Positions 47,665 to 57,016 of a stretch of DNA of 64,000 bases are shown piece after piece (position 1 is the stretch's first letter; the number at the start of each line of letters is the position of its first letter). The notes below the pieces were generated by a model. It saw nothing but the letters and a program-made list of their open reading frames with translations, ran no database searches and had not been told where the DNA came from. This DNA is from Chrysopilus asiliformis. Lineage: Eukaryota; Arthropoda; Insecta; Diptera; Rhagionidae. The position numbers were made by a program, and so were the translations under genes. The stretch is taken from assembly GCA_964034945.1 (NCBI GenBank), contig OZ035960.1:87757848-87821847 (forward strand). The letters run 5' to 3'.

Positions 47665-48735
47665 CTATATATTTATATAAAATCGTGTAACCTGGACTGC
47701 GTTCCATTACTAACCACGGTTAACCGCGGTCGACCACGGTTAACTGAAAGTCGTTCCAAAACACATACGGTTAACGCAAAGTAAACTTTACTCGCGTTCC
47801 AAAACACCACAGTTGAGCTGTCAAAGTTAACTTTTTCAACTTTGCTCAATAGCAGAGTTGAGAAAAGTAAACTTTACTCGGGCATTTTGGAACGCGATTT
47901 GGTTAACTTTGACAGTACTGAAAACTTATTTGAGGTTAAGTAGTTGTTTTCATTGTGAGTGATTTAATGAACAAGTTCGACAAGAACAAGTAAATTATTA
48001 AAATTGAGAAACAAAATGAATAAATTTGTGCGTGATGGCAACGGACACCTTTGAAATTATTTTGGTTGGAGGGAATTATGATATTAAAGACAATACCATA
48101 ATGGCGAAGAATTCCCAAGGTATTTTATTAATTGCATTTAGCAGGAAAGTATTATTAAAAGTATGATAATTTTAGGTGATTTAGTCAGGATTCCAATAAC
48201 TGTCAAAGTTAACCTAATCACGTTCCGAAATGCCAGAGTACAGTTTACGTTATTTTCAACTTTGGCAATCAGCTGTTCTAACTTTGACAAACCCAACCTT
48301 TACTTTACTCTGGCATACCGGAACGCACCCCTGATTGACTGACTGACTGACTGACTCATCAACGCCCAGCCCAAATCCCTGAAGCTAGAAACTTGAAACT
48401 TTCACAGTATGTCCCAACCATCACTTAGGTGCTCACTAAGGCGGGATTTTCCGAAATTTTACCGCTAATGGGTCAAACGGGGAGTAAAGGGGGTTTGGGT
48501 GTTTTTAAACCGTGATTTTCGCCATTAATCCTGCTCAATAGGAGGCTGAAAAGTTTCACTCGGGGGTTTTCGGGGTCACTGGTCACAAATCTAGTGTTAG
48601 ACTAATTCGCAACGGAGAGTTATGCAAGGATAAGATTTTTCTCAAAAGTTTTTAAGTTTTTTCCGGGTTTCTTCGTATTCTAAAACTTATACAAAAAACT
48701 TAACCCGGCAACGACGGGTATGCAAGCTAGTATAG
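47665..48735 (+). repeat. Family D repeat, split by a foldback element
   Basis: The head TCTATATATTTATATAAAAT with CGTGTAACCTG (47664-47694) continues after the insertion at 48330 as CCTGATTGACTGACTGACTG, ATCAACGCCCAGCCCAAATC, CCTGAAGCTAGAAACTTGAA and ACTTTCACAGTATG. The tail is AACCCGGCAACGACGGGTAT with GCAAGCTAGTATAG. It is the same family as 33031-34660. Confidence 0.65.
47695..48329. mobile_element. Composite foldback element with GCGTTCC ends
   Basis: TGCGTTCC near the left end and GGAACGCA near the right end are inverted, with CCTG duplicated outside both (47691-47694 and 48330-48333). Inside, the modules GCGTTCCAAAA, AAAGTAAACTTTACTC, GTTAACTTTGACAG and CAACTTTG recur in both orientations, and ATTTTGGAACGCG, CACGTTCCGAAATGC also occur. 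It looks like two related short elements joined or nested. No coding content. Confidence 0.5.
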
Positions 48736-49299
48736 TATATGATGTTACACAAGTAATGCAATCAGAGAAACAAATGCACCCCTCTGCATATGATTCTTCC
48801 GCACCATTGACTGAGCTATTTTTCTTAAAAATTTCCTACTTATTGTAAAATTGTCATAACTATTACCCACAAGTATAGAGTACATTTAGTTATTCGTTTA
48901 AGCTACGTTCGGTAAGTTATTATAATAAAACTTAGTTGTTACAATTTAATGATGCTCTTTTACCATTTACAGAAATCGTCGATTTTACGCATGTGACATT
49001 TTTGACCTGCCCTGGGGTCAGTTTTCGATTAAGTCAACAATATTACGTTTAAAACGACTCGCAATTTTATTGTGTATATATCTAACAATCTCACGATTAT
49101 TTTCTCTAAGGTGACAATTAGATGGAAATTTTGATAGAGTTAAGATTCTTCGCTTGTTTAATATCTAATTTGTTGTTATGAGTTTAAGTTACATAAATGA
49201 AAAAAGACACTTTATTTTTATAATCAATTGTATTGAGGAAGTCGGTGGTTCCTCGATTTGATTCGTGGAATTAAGAAAGAGATGGGAAAATAATTATAA
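48736..49299. other. Intergenic DNA, no gene seen
   Basis: AT-rich, no recognisable features. Confidence 0.4.
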
Positions 49300-49765
49300 A
49301 CATCTGAGTGAACAGCACAACACTTTCTTCTGCAACATTTAAAGTTTCGGAAAAAATATGTAAATATTTTTTCAAATATCTCAATAAACGCAAACGATAC
49401 GTAAAACCGTTAAACCAAAAAATGTGGGAAGTTTTATTTCCTTTAAATTTGATTTACAATTGCAATTTAAAAAAAGTGTGTTTAAAAAAAATGTATGGGA
49501 TGTAACGGCACTTTTCCAAAAAAATGATAGAAGGCTACGGTTTTGGTAAAACTCATTCACAAAAAATTGATAAAAGATAGAAAAAGATCCCCTTATAATT
49601 CGCATAAGGATAAGACAAATCCATAAACATACCAACAGACAGACAGACCGACAGACAAATGCACGGACAGCCACATAAAGTTTCTATTTGGTCTCGATCT
49701 CGGTAACCGTGTTGAATACAATAGTTTCCTCCTTAGTTACGCAGAGAAAAGTAAACATACATGAT
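49300..49765 (-). repeat. Family B repeat, short copy
   Basis: Reverse orientation. It starts AACACTTTCTTCTGCAACAT, has GGAAAAAATATGTAAATATT and ACGTAAAACCGTTAAAC, then a microsatellite-like ACAGACAGACAGACCGACAG at about 49631-49651, and ends GAATACAATAGTTTCCTCC with GCAGAGAAAAGTAAAC. Much of the middle of the longer copies is missing. Confidence 0.6.
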
Positions 49766-51180
49766 TTGCATATATTTATTTTTCAATTTAATTAAAAAAA
49801 TCAATTATAACTCTGGTAAATGGTGAATGATAATTTATTAACGGTAATAAAAATTTAATTGAATTTTTTGGTGATACTGAATGTGGTTTTATTGTACAGA
49901 AAAAAAATAACAACATATGTTTATAGATGAGTTTTATGTTCTAATAGATTTTCATATCAATCTTATTAGTTTAAGAGACAAAGCCACACCAAACTGCATA
50001 CCCATAACTAATTGATGTAAAACGGTTCAAATCCCATATCACGTTCAAAGATTATTATTTTTTTTATTATTTTAACGACAGAAGAAACTGTCAAAGTGTT
50101 ATAAATCATAAGATTTTAAACATGACACAGTAAACTTTTATCTTCTGTGGGCAATCTCTCAGATAACTGCAAGGAAACCTGAATTTTATCAAAGGTGGAT
50201 ACCGATATAAATGCATAGCGAGTAGTAGAATTGCATCACACCATTTTGTTGTTGGAAGAATATTTTTTTTTACAGATCTTCAGCTCAGGCTAGGCGGATC
50301 CTTTGACTATCAGTTAGCACCTACCGAACCCTTCACGTTTGTCGCCTTTTCAATTCAGCAGGGAAATCTTTTGCCGAAATCTTTGGATCTGCATCATATT
50401 TGCTCCTCTTTGCAATCTACGTGCAGTCATTCAACTTCGTTAAAAGTCGGTTAGTAGCAAAACAATCTTTAGATTTTTTCTATTTTTTAAATTTCTTCCC
50501 ATCTTAGTGTTTATAAGCGGATTATAGCCAAGTTGTTTTTGATGAGAATATGCATCGTGTCTATTTTACATGAAATTTAGTCAGATGGGAATATTGAGCA
50601 TGCATTATGATGTAGTTTTGGTTACTCAACGGAAAATATGAAGTGCATGGATCTTACCACCTTTGGAGTGATGTAGAGTTCATAATAATTGCAATCCGCG
50701 TACTTTATGTATGACATGAAAGCTTGAGTAATGAAACATTCTTCTTCAGAAGTTGCTCAGCTAGAGCTACTGATCTCAATCTGGTTGGATATTTATCTGT
50801 TTGACACTTTGTGGGATTCACAAAAAGTCTGAGAGGTAATTTGTTTGTTAAGTGGCCTAAATAATTTGCGTTGAATTTGAATTAAATTTTAAAAAGATCG
50901 AGGCAGGGGTAAGTTTATAATTTATTTGTGTGTAATTAAAAATGTATGTTAAATGTGATATTTTATTAAAAAATTAAAAAAAAACTTGTATAATTTTCGC
51001 ATCACAAAGTTCTGCAATCCAAAACTTAATCGTTTACTAAAATTGAATAATTAATTTTTTTTATCAAAAATTTTATGTTTTAATTTTGGGGTTGTTCATA
51101 AAATACGTCACTTTATACAGAGGAAAGAAGGAGGAGGTCTGCGGTACTAAGACGGCAGTAAAACTCAATACAAAAAATAT
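49766..51180. other. Intergenic DNA with one weak exon-like stretch
   Basis: At 50266-50280 a strong poly-T/ACAG acceptor precedes a plus-strand frame open for about 58 codons (beginning LQLRLGGSFDYQLAPTEPFT). No family is recognised and no partner exon is seen; this may be chance. The rest is AT-rich. Confidence 0.25.
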
Positions 51181-51385
51181 TAGTTGTGATTAACACAAAA
51201 CTTTCCCTTGCAATATAATATTTTTTTCAAATATCCGTTTAAACCGTTAAAGATACGTAAAACCCGTTTTTTCAAACTGATTTAACAAGGTGCTGTAAAA
51301 TTTGATATTTTGGACTTAGCACAATTTCCTTTAAGCTGACGCAATACTTTCCCTCTATAGACGAGCAAAGTAAAAAAGTGGAGAA
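51181..51385 (-). repeat. Family B repeat, short copy
   Basis: Reverse orientation: TTAGTTGTGATTAACACAAA, ACTTTCCCTTGCAATATAAT, ATATCCGTTTAAACCGTTAA, then GACGCAATACTTTCCCTCTA and TAGACGAGCAAAGTAA. The interior is reduced compared with 27085-27925. Confidence 0.6.
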
Positions 51386-51937
51386 GCGTCACAAGCGAGC
51401 GGAGGTCCGCTAAATCTAAAATTAGGGTAACATATTTTATGGACAGCCTGTTTGCTACATATAAGAAAAATCGACGAGGCCTAGCACGTCTTCAAAACCA
51501 ATAACCATCGACTCAGCTCGACATCTTTGGAAGATCGACTTCTACCAGTATAAATCTTATCCGATCTTGACGAAGTTTTTTTGCTCGAAAGCTGTTTCGT
51601 CGCATAGAACCCTAGGAACGATATTTTGAAAAATTCCAACTGGAGTCAGGCAACCCAATTTGATATAATAAAAATTAGCTCCAATAGGATTTCGATATCT
51701 GGGAACATTATGTAGAATGACATTTTAAACCCTTGTTGTCTTGATAGATTTTTTGAAGAAATTAACCGTTTTCAGGAAAATAGAAAAAACTCTTTTCTAT
51801 TTGTGTGAGAGTGATGGGAAGGTGTGGTTCAATGATTCTCATTTCCGTATAGGAATTAACTTTTGATAAAATCGTGCTCTGTGCTTAATTTCAACTTTCT
51901 TCCCGAATTTGTTCAGTATTCGAAGGGTTGGTTTTAA
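51386..51937. other. Intergenic DNA holding a weak repeat shared with 12938-13010
   Basis: AGATCGACTTCTACCAG at 51533 followed by CCGATCTTGACGAAGTTTTT and ATTTTGAAAAATTCCAACTG resembles the stretch at 12938-13010. Two copies only; nature unknown. Confidence 0.35.
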
Positions 51938-51941
51938 ATAG

Positions 51942-52159
51942 TGTCAGCCTGACACCTCCGTTCCGCAGGGTCAGCAAAAAGAAGCCAATCGGGTAACCCG
52001 AGCGATGAAAAAGAAGCGAGAGTCGTAACTTGAATCCGTACCGAGGCGCATGTAAAAGACAAACCGTGTATTGAAATCGAGAATAAAACCAGATTAATAA
52101 ATTCAACTGTTTTCGTTTAATATAAACCCTCACCCAAACGTCCTAAACATCCTGTGACA
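51942..52159 (+). repeat. 5' LTR of the Ty3/Gypsy element
   Basis: 218 bp, TGTCAG...TGTGACA, matching the 3' LTR. It contains AATAAA near 52082, a possible polyadenylation signal. The first 87 bases also encode the last 28 residues of Gag-Pol when they occur in the 3' LTR. Confidence 0.95.
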
Positions 52160-52830
52160 ATTATCAGAAGTGGGATCAAGGGTTTATCGAAAAATATTTG
52201 AATCGTATAGAATACGTGCCGTTTAAGTATTCTCCGTTTACCGTTATAAATCGTGTCCGAAACAGTTTGTCTTTGCGCCGCCGCCGTTTTCGTCCGAAAA
52301 TTCGTTTAAGACTACTTGAGGAGTCTTCCGTCTACCGTTTAAATAAAATACGTGAGTGTTTTCCGTCGTATCCGATTATTCCGTCGAAGATCAGTGGGTT
52401 TCCGTAAATCGCACGATATTTTTCCTAGAGGAAGCTAAGGGAAATTCAGCCGAAAAAACCCAAGCATCGATCGCCATTTGAATTTCTGTTCATTTGTGTG
52501 TGTGCATAGAACAAAGGAACTGTTCAGTGAAGCTGTATACTGTCGTCTTTGGTTTTACGTGAGAACGAAAGAGACAGTCACTGTTCGTATTACCGTTCGT
52601 TGTCCGAAAGACAGAATCGAAAGAATTAGTGTTGAAATTCATCACCACTACCGTCGCACCGTTGACTAAGTGAATAAGAAGATATCAATTGTATTGCCGT
52701 TCGCTGTGCACGTATTGCCAGTGCCGAGAAATATCCGTTTAAATTTCGTTTCCGTATAACAATCTGTGTTGCCGTTTACCGAAAAACAATTTCGAGAAGA
52801 CTTGAATTTTGTACGCTATTTTAGTTGAAA

Positions 52831-55800
52831 ATGCCACAATTAATTCAAGATTTGGGACTCACCGAACTTAAATATTATTTAAAAAAAAGAGGATTACAGG
52901 TGAGCGGAAGCAAAATCCAATTAATCGAACGCCTTACGGAGGCTATTGGGGCGGAGGAAGTCCCTGACGATTTGGACCCTATGGAGGAGGTTGCTGAACT
53001 ACGAACGGAGGTGGGAGAGATGAGGAGGTCACTGGATCAAATTTTGGCTGCTTTGACACAGAGAGAAAACGTTCAACCGTCGCAGCAAGTGAGTTCTCCA
53101 GCGTCCCAGCCGCAGTTGTCCGACAGTAATAGGGCGTCATCCAAACCGATTCCGAATTTACGCGACATTTGTGAATTGCTTCCCATATGTGATCCGTCCG
53201 CCCGTTCCCCGATGAGTTCTAAGCAGTTTGTGGATAGAGTGAACGCTTTAATGAGGGCGTATAGTTGGCCGGAGGAGGCTGTAGTATTGGCAGTACAAAC
53301 GCGTTTGAGGGGTCACGCTAAAGACTGGTGTGATACCTTACCGATCGTGTACCAGGACTGGACGTCGTTTGCGCAGCAGCTCCTGAAGGATTTTCCGACA
53401 ATGGAATCCGAAGCCGACGTTCATATTGAGCTTATATCATCTTCACGAAAATCAAGCGAGCGCGTCGAAGATTACATATATCGAATGTGGTCCATCGGGC
53501 GTAGAGGAGGTGTAACAAGTGACTCAATCGTACGTTATATTAGGAACGGTCTAAAATATCCGTCGTTACAGGCAGCTATATCGGGTATATTTATACGCGA
53601 TCCGAATGAAATGCTTTCCGTCGTACATAGATTTTTCTCGCATAATCTAAAAACCGAACAAACCGTTAAACAACCAAGTGATAGCGGAAATCAATTGGGG
53701 GTTCCGAACAAAAACAATCCGTCACCGCAACCGAAAACACAAAGTGCCGCACTAACGTGCTATAATTGTTTTAAACCAGGACACTTCTCAGTGAATTGTC
53801 CCGAACCGCAGCGTAAATCCCGATGTTCAAAGTGTCAAAAAGCTGGGCATGAAGCAAATATGTGTCCGAATGTTGCTGGCCCAAGCCGAGATGCAAATAT
53901 CCGAAAAATAGACTCAGAAACACTTTCGTCAGTGGTCACCAAAGAGGTTATCCTTGGGTCCAATCCGGTCGTCGCGTTTATGGATCTTGGGAGTGATAAA
54001 TCGTTAATCCGAGAAACATTGGCTACAGATCTAAATGTCGAAACTTGCGAATCCGTTCGACTTCGCGGATTTGGAGGTGGAACTTATGTTACAAACCGAA
54101 AAGTGCAATGTGAACTTCAAATCGATGAAGTAAAGAGAGAAGCGGAATTCTTATTGGTAAAAGATGACTTATTGACTGAACCGATTTTAATTGGACGAAA
54201 CGTATTGTGCGCCGGTGATACGCGTGTGGTTATCGAATCGGGTAAATATCGAATAGAAAATAAACGCAGACTTTTGGTCGAGGAAACTACATTCCTTGGA
54301 TCCCGAATTCGTAGCGACGAAATTCTGCCAGGCTTAAACAAAACCCAGGCGATTAGAGATTTTCCACAGCCAGAAAATGTTCATGACGTAAGAAGATTTT
54401 TGGGGCTGACCGGGTTTTTCCGTAAGTTTATTGCCAACTACGCCGTAATCGCCAAGCCGTTGACGAACTTGTTGAGGACGAATCCTCCCGATAGATTTGA
54501 TTGGAAGTCTGATCAAATCGAGGCTTTCACGACTCTAAAAGAACGACTTTGCACCGAGCCATTATTGGTTATGTATGACGTCAACAGTGAACGCGAAGTT
54601 CACACGGACGCCAGTTCGATAGGATTAGCTGGAGTACTGCTGCAAAGAAAAGGTATAGATTTGAATCCAGTTTGCTATTTTAGTCGTACTTGCAGTGTTG
54701 CGGAGAGCTCCTATCACAGTTACGAGTTAGAAGTGCTCGCCATTGTCGAATCAGTGGAACGCTTCCGGATATATTTGCTGGGTAAGCCGTTCCGGATCAT
54801 CACCGATTGCGCGGCCGTCACCAAAACTAAATTGTCAACACCGTTGATACCCCGTATTAGTCGAGGGTTCCTGAAGTTACAAGAGTATGATTACGAATTG
54901 ATCCATCGTTCGTCCGAGAAGATGCGTCACGCTGATGCTCTGAGCCGGAAGCCATCCGAACCGCCGAGTGAACCGACTGTAGTAACAGAAGACATCATGA
55001 AAGTAGAAATAAGTTCTGAAGATTGGGTCGTCACCATGCAGCTACAGGATATAAAGTTGAAAGAGATAATTCAGTGTTTGAGGGGAGTCGTCTCCTCAGA
55101 ACACTTAAATAGTTGGAAGAAGGAGTATATTTTGAAGGATGGGCGATTGTTCCGACGGGATGACAACGAACGATTGCTAGTTACTCCGAAAGCTGTTCGT
55201 GCTGTTCGTGACAGAGGAACTGCTTTTACCTCTAAGCCATTTGAGGAATACTGCGATCGAAATGGAATACGACATGTGAAGACCGCCGTTCGAACGCCAC
55301 GAGCCAATGGGCAAATAGAGCGCCTAAATAACTCCATTTCAACATATCTGCGCACGAGCACGGAGAATCCGAAGGATTGGGACGCACAGCTGCCGACGCT
55401 GCAGTGGTCCTTGAATACACAGATAAATAGCACGACGGGTTGGAGTCCAAATTCTCTAATCTTGGATTTCTGTCCACGAGACCTGGTTCAAAACCGCCTA
55501 ACGCAAGCTCTTCAAGACAACGAGTCTTCGACTGAAGTCGTCGATATGGGTCAACGCCGAGCCCAGGCTTTGGCGCGTATCCAAGCCGCCCGTGAAAATT
55601 GGAAGAAGAGGTTCGATCATCAACATAAGCCGCCGAAGATGTACGAGACCGACGACCTAGTTGTATTGGAAAATGTCGCTCCCGCCACCGGTGAATCGAG
55701 GAAGCTTGAGCCGAAATACAGGGGGCCATATGTGGTACGTCGTGTTGTAGGAAATGATCGATATCTGATTGAGGATATCGAAGACGCCGCCAGAAAAACC

Positions 55801-56028
55801 AGGAAGTTTAGTTCTGTATACGAAGCGTCGAAGCTGAGACCTTGGTGTCCAGTGTATCCAGATCTGGAAGATGCCGACATCGAGGGTGACTCCAGTGATG
55901 ATGACCTGTCCGAGGCGGACATTCGTCAGGAAGGGCCGAGTTGTCAGCCTGACACCTCCGTTCCGCAGGGTCAGCAAAAAGAAGCCAATCGGGTAACCCG
56001 AGCGATGAAAAAGAAGCGAGAGTCGTAA
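52831..56028 (+). CDS. Gag-Pol polyprotein with most of RT and part of integrase missing in frame
   Basis: 1065 codons from ATG at 52831, no stop or frameshift. Domains in order: a SAP-like DNA-binding motif (residues about 7-41, LTELKYYLKKRGLQVSGSK); a retrotransposon Gag capsid region (about 110-270); two CX2CX4HX4C zinc knuckles (about 310-345); an aspartic protease (about 375-455) whose active site reads FMDLGSDKS, with Leu where Thr or Ser is usual; only the C-terminal tail of reverse transcriptase (from VEETTFLG, about 483); a complete RNase H (HTDAS, SYELE, ITDC); and an integrase lacking its HHCC finger and first catalytic Asp but keeping DRGTAF and the NGQIER glutamate, 35 residues apart, plus a GPY/F module. 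RT fingers and palm, including YxDD, are absent. The last 28 residues are encoded by the 3' LTR. The protein could form particles but not copy itself. Confidence 0.9.
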   Translation: MPQLIQDLGLTELKYYLKKRGLQVSGSKIQLIERLTEAIGAEEVPDDLDPMEEVAELRTEVGEMRRSLDQILAALTQRENVQPSQQVSSPASQPQLSDSNRASSKPIPNLRDICELLPICDPSARSPMSSKQFVDRVNALMRAYSWPEEAVVLAVQTRLRGHAKDWCDTLPIVYQDWTSFAQQLLKDFPTMESEADVHIELISSSRKSSERVEDYIYRMWSIGRRGGVTSDSIVRYIRNGLKYPSLQAAISGIFIRDPNEMLSVVHRFFSHNLKTEQTVKQPSDSGNQLGVPNKNNPSPQPKTQSAALTCYNCFKPGHFSVNCPEPQRKSRCSKCQKAGHEANMCPNVAGPSRDANIRKIDSETLSSVVTKEVILGSNPVVAFMDLGSDKSLIRETLATDLNVETCESVRLRGFGGGTYVTNRKVQCELQIDEVKREAEFLLVKDDLLTEPILIGRNVLCAGDTRVVIESGKYRIENKRRLLVEETTFLGSRIRSDEILPGLNKTQAIRDFPQPENVHDVRRFLGLTGFFRKFIANYAVIAKPLTNLLRTNPPDRFDWKSDQIEAFTTLKERLCTEPLLVMYDVNSEREVHTDASSIGLAGVLLQRKGIDLNPVCYFSRTCSVAESSYHSYELEVLAIVESVERFRIYLLGKPFRIITDCAAVTKTKLSTPLIPRISRGFLKLQEYDYELIHRSSEKMRHADALSRKPSEPPSEPTVVTEDIMKVEISSEDWVVTMQLQDIKLKEIIQCLRGVVSSEHLNSWKKEYILKDGRLFRRDDNERLLVTPKAVRAVRDRGTAFTSKPFEEYCDRNGIRHVKTAVRTPRANGQIERLNNSISTYLRTSTENPKDWDAQLPTLQWSLNTQINSTTGWSPNSLILDFCPRDLVQNRLTQALQDNESSTEVVDMGQRRAQALARIQAARENWKKRFDHQHKPPKMYETDDLVVLENVAPATGESRKLEPKYRGPYVVRRVVGNDRYLIEDIEDAARKTRKFSSVYEASKLRPWCPVYPDLEDADIEGDSSDDDLSEADIRQEGPSCQPDTSVPQGQQKEANRVTRAMKKKRES

Positions 56029-56159
56029 CTTGAATCCGTACCGAGGCGCATGTAAAAGACAAACCGTGTATTGAAATCGAGAATAAAACCAGATTAATAA
56101 ATTCAACTGTTTTCGTTTAATATAAACCCTCACCCAAACGTCCTAAACATCCTGTGACA
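55942..56159 (+). repeat. 3' LTR of the Ty3/Gypsy element
   Basis: Same 218 bp as the 5' LTR. It contains the stop codon of the polyprotein at 56026-56028, so the coding frame overlaps the LTR by 87 bases. Followed by the target duplication ATAG. Confidence 0.95.
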
Positions 56160-56383
56160 ATAGTGAATTTCTATATTATGTTCAACTATTTATCATACGA
56201 AGTTCTTCAGTAAGGTATCATTTCACCGCTAGGTGGATTAAGCTATGTCTTTTCTCGAAAATTTCATCTCACCATATTTCGAAAATCGTCCTGTGTAATT
56301 GGCATACGATTTTATATAACCTTTTCATACATTACAATCCAATCGGACGACCCCTTCCCTCCTATCCGATATAAATGTATTTT

Positions 56384-57016
56384 TATACCCGTATGGTGAA
56401 ACCAAAGGGTATATTAGATTTGCTTTACCGTTTGTAACGCCAAGATCCCGTCATCACACACAAAAATGAATTACACCAGTGTGTTTAGAATGATAAAAAA
56501 AGTTGAATTTAGCATGTCCGTCCGTCCGTCCGTCCGTGGCGCGGATTGCGGGCGCACGGATTGACCTAGAGACTCAAAATTTTGCACAGATCCGTTTTTC
56601 GAAAATGTGAGGCTAACACCGTGTCTTCGATATCGTCATCAACTCGAGCTCTGATTGGTCAATCAAAAATCTCTGCGATGAAAAATCCCAAGTCAAGACA
56701 CGGTGTAAGTTCGTTAATGGACAAAAATGGACCATTAGGGGGGGTAACCCCCCATATGAACGAAAACGATTTTTGCGAATATCTCAAAAACGGTGCATCT
56801 TATCAAAAAAGTCCAAGAACAAAAGTTATTTAGGATATGATTCTACATAAAACTCCCATACATCAAAATCCTTTTGGAATAAATTTAAAAAAATCTTATT
56901 GGAAAGTTTGACTTCAAAGTGGAATTTTGGTACAATTGCTCGAATTTTGATACGAATATCACCATACGGGTTTTCAATAATTGGGAGATCGGCAATTATA
57001 GCTTTTGTTATGTTTT
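56384..57016 (+). repeat. Family A repeat, copy 6, carrying an 89-bp insertion
   Basis: Standard ends and a minimal array (about 56516-56537). The sequence GAGGCTAAGTTCGTTAATGG of other copies is interrupted after GAGGCTAA by a small element (56617-56705). It points towards copy 7 (59944-60559), with 2.9 kb between them. Confidence 0.85.
56617..56705. mobile_element. 89-bp MITE with TAA target duplication
   Basis: Perfect 11-bp inverted ends CACCGTGTCTT (56617-56627) and AAGACACGGTG (56695-56705), flanked by TAA on both sides (56614-56616, 56706-56708). The other family A copies have a single TAA here and no insertion, so the empty site is known. A 3-bp TWA duplication is the signature of PIF/Harbinger elements. 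Confidence 0.85.

Larger units (their letters stand above)
51942..56159 (+). mobile_element. Ty3/Gypsy LTR retrotransposon, young, non-autonomous
   Basis: 4218 bp with two 218-bp direct LTRs (51942-52159 and 55942-56159) that read the same throughout by eye, beginning TGTCAG and ending TGTGACA. A 4-bp target duplication ATAG lies outside (51938-51941 and 56160-56163). One long Gag-Pol frame fills 52831-56028. A purine-rich tract (GGAAGGGCCGAG) precedes the 3' LTR. The sequence after the 5' LTR (ATTATCAGAAGTGGGATC) lacks the usual TGG, so the tRNA primer is unclear. The RNase H region resembles the Mdg3/micropia group. Matching LTRs point to a recent insertion. Confidence 0.95.

Noticed and set aside
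50281..50455. Plus-strand frame after a strong poly-T acceptor (LQLRLGGSFDYQLAPTEPF...)
   Set aside because: No donor, partner exon or family match; mentioned only in the intergenic entry.
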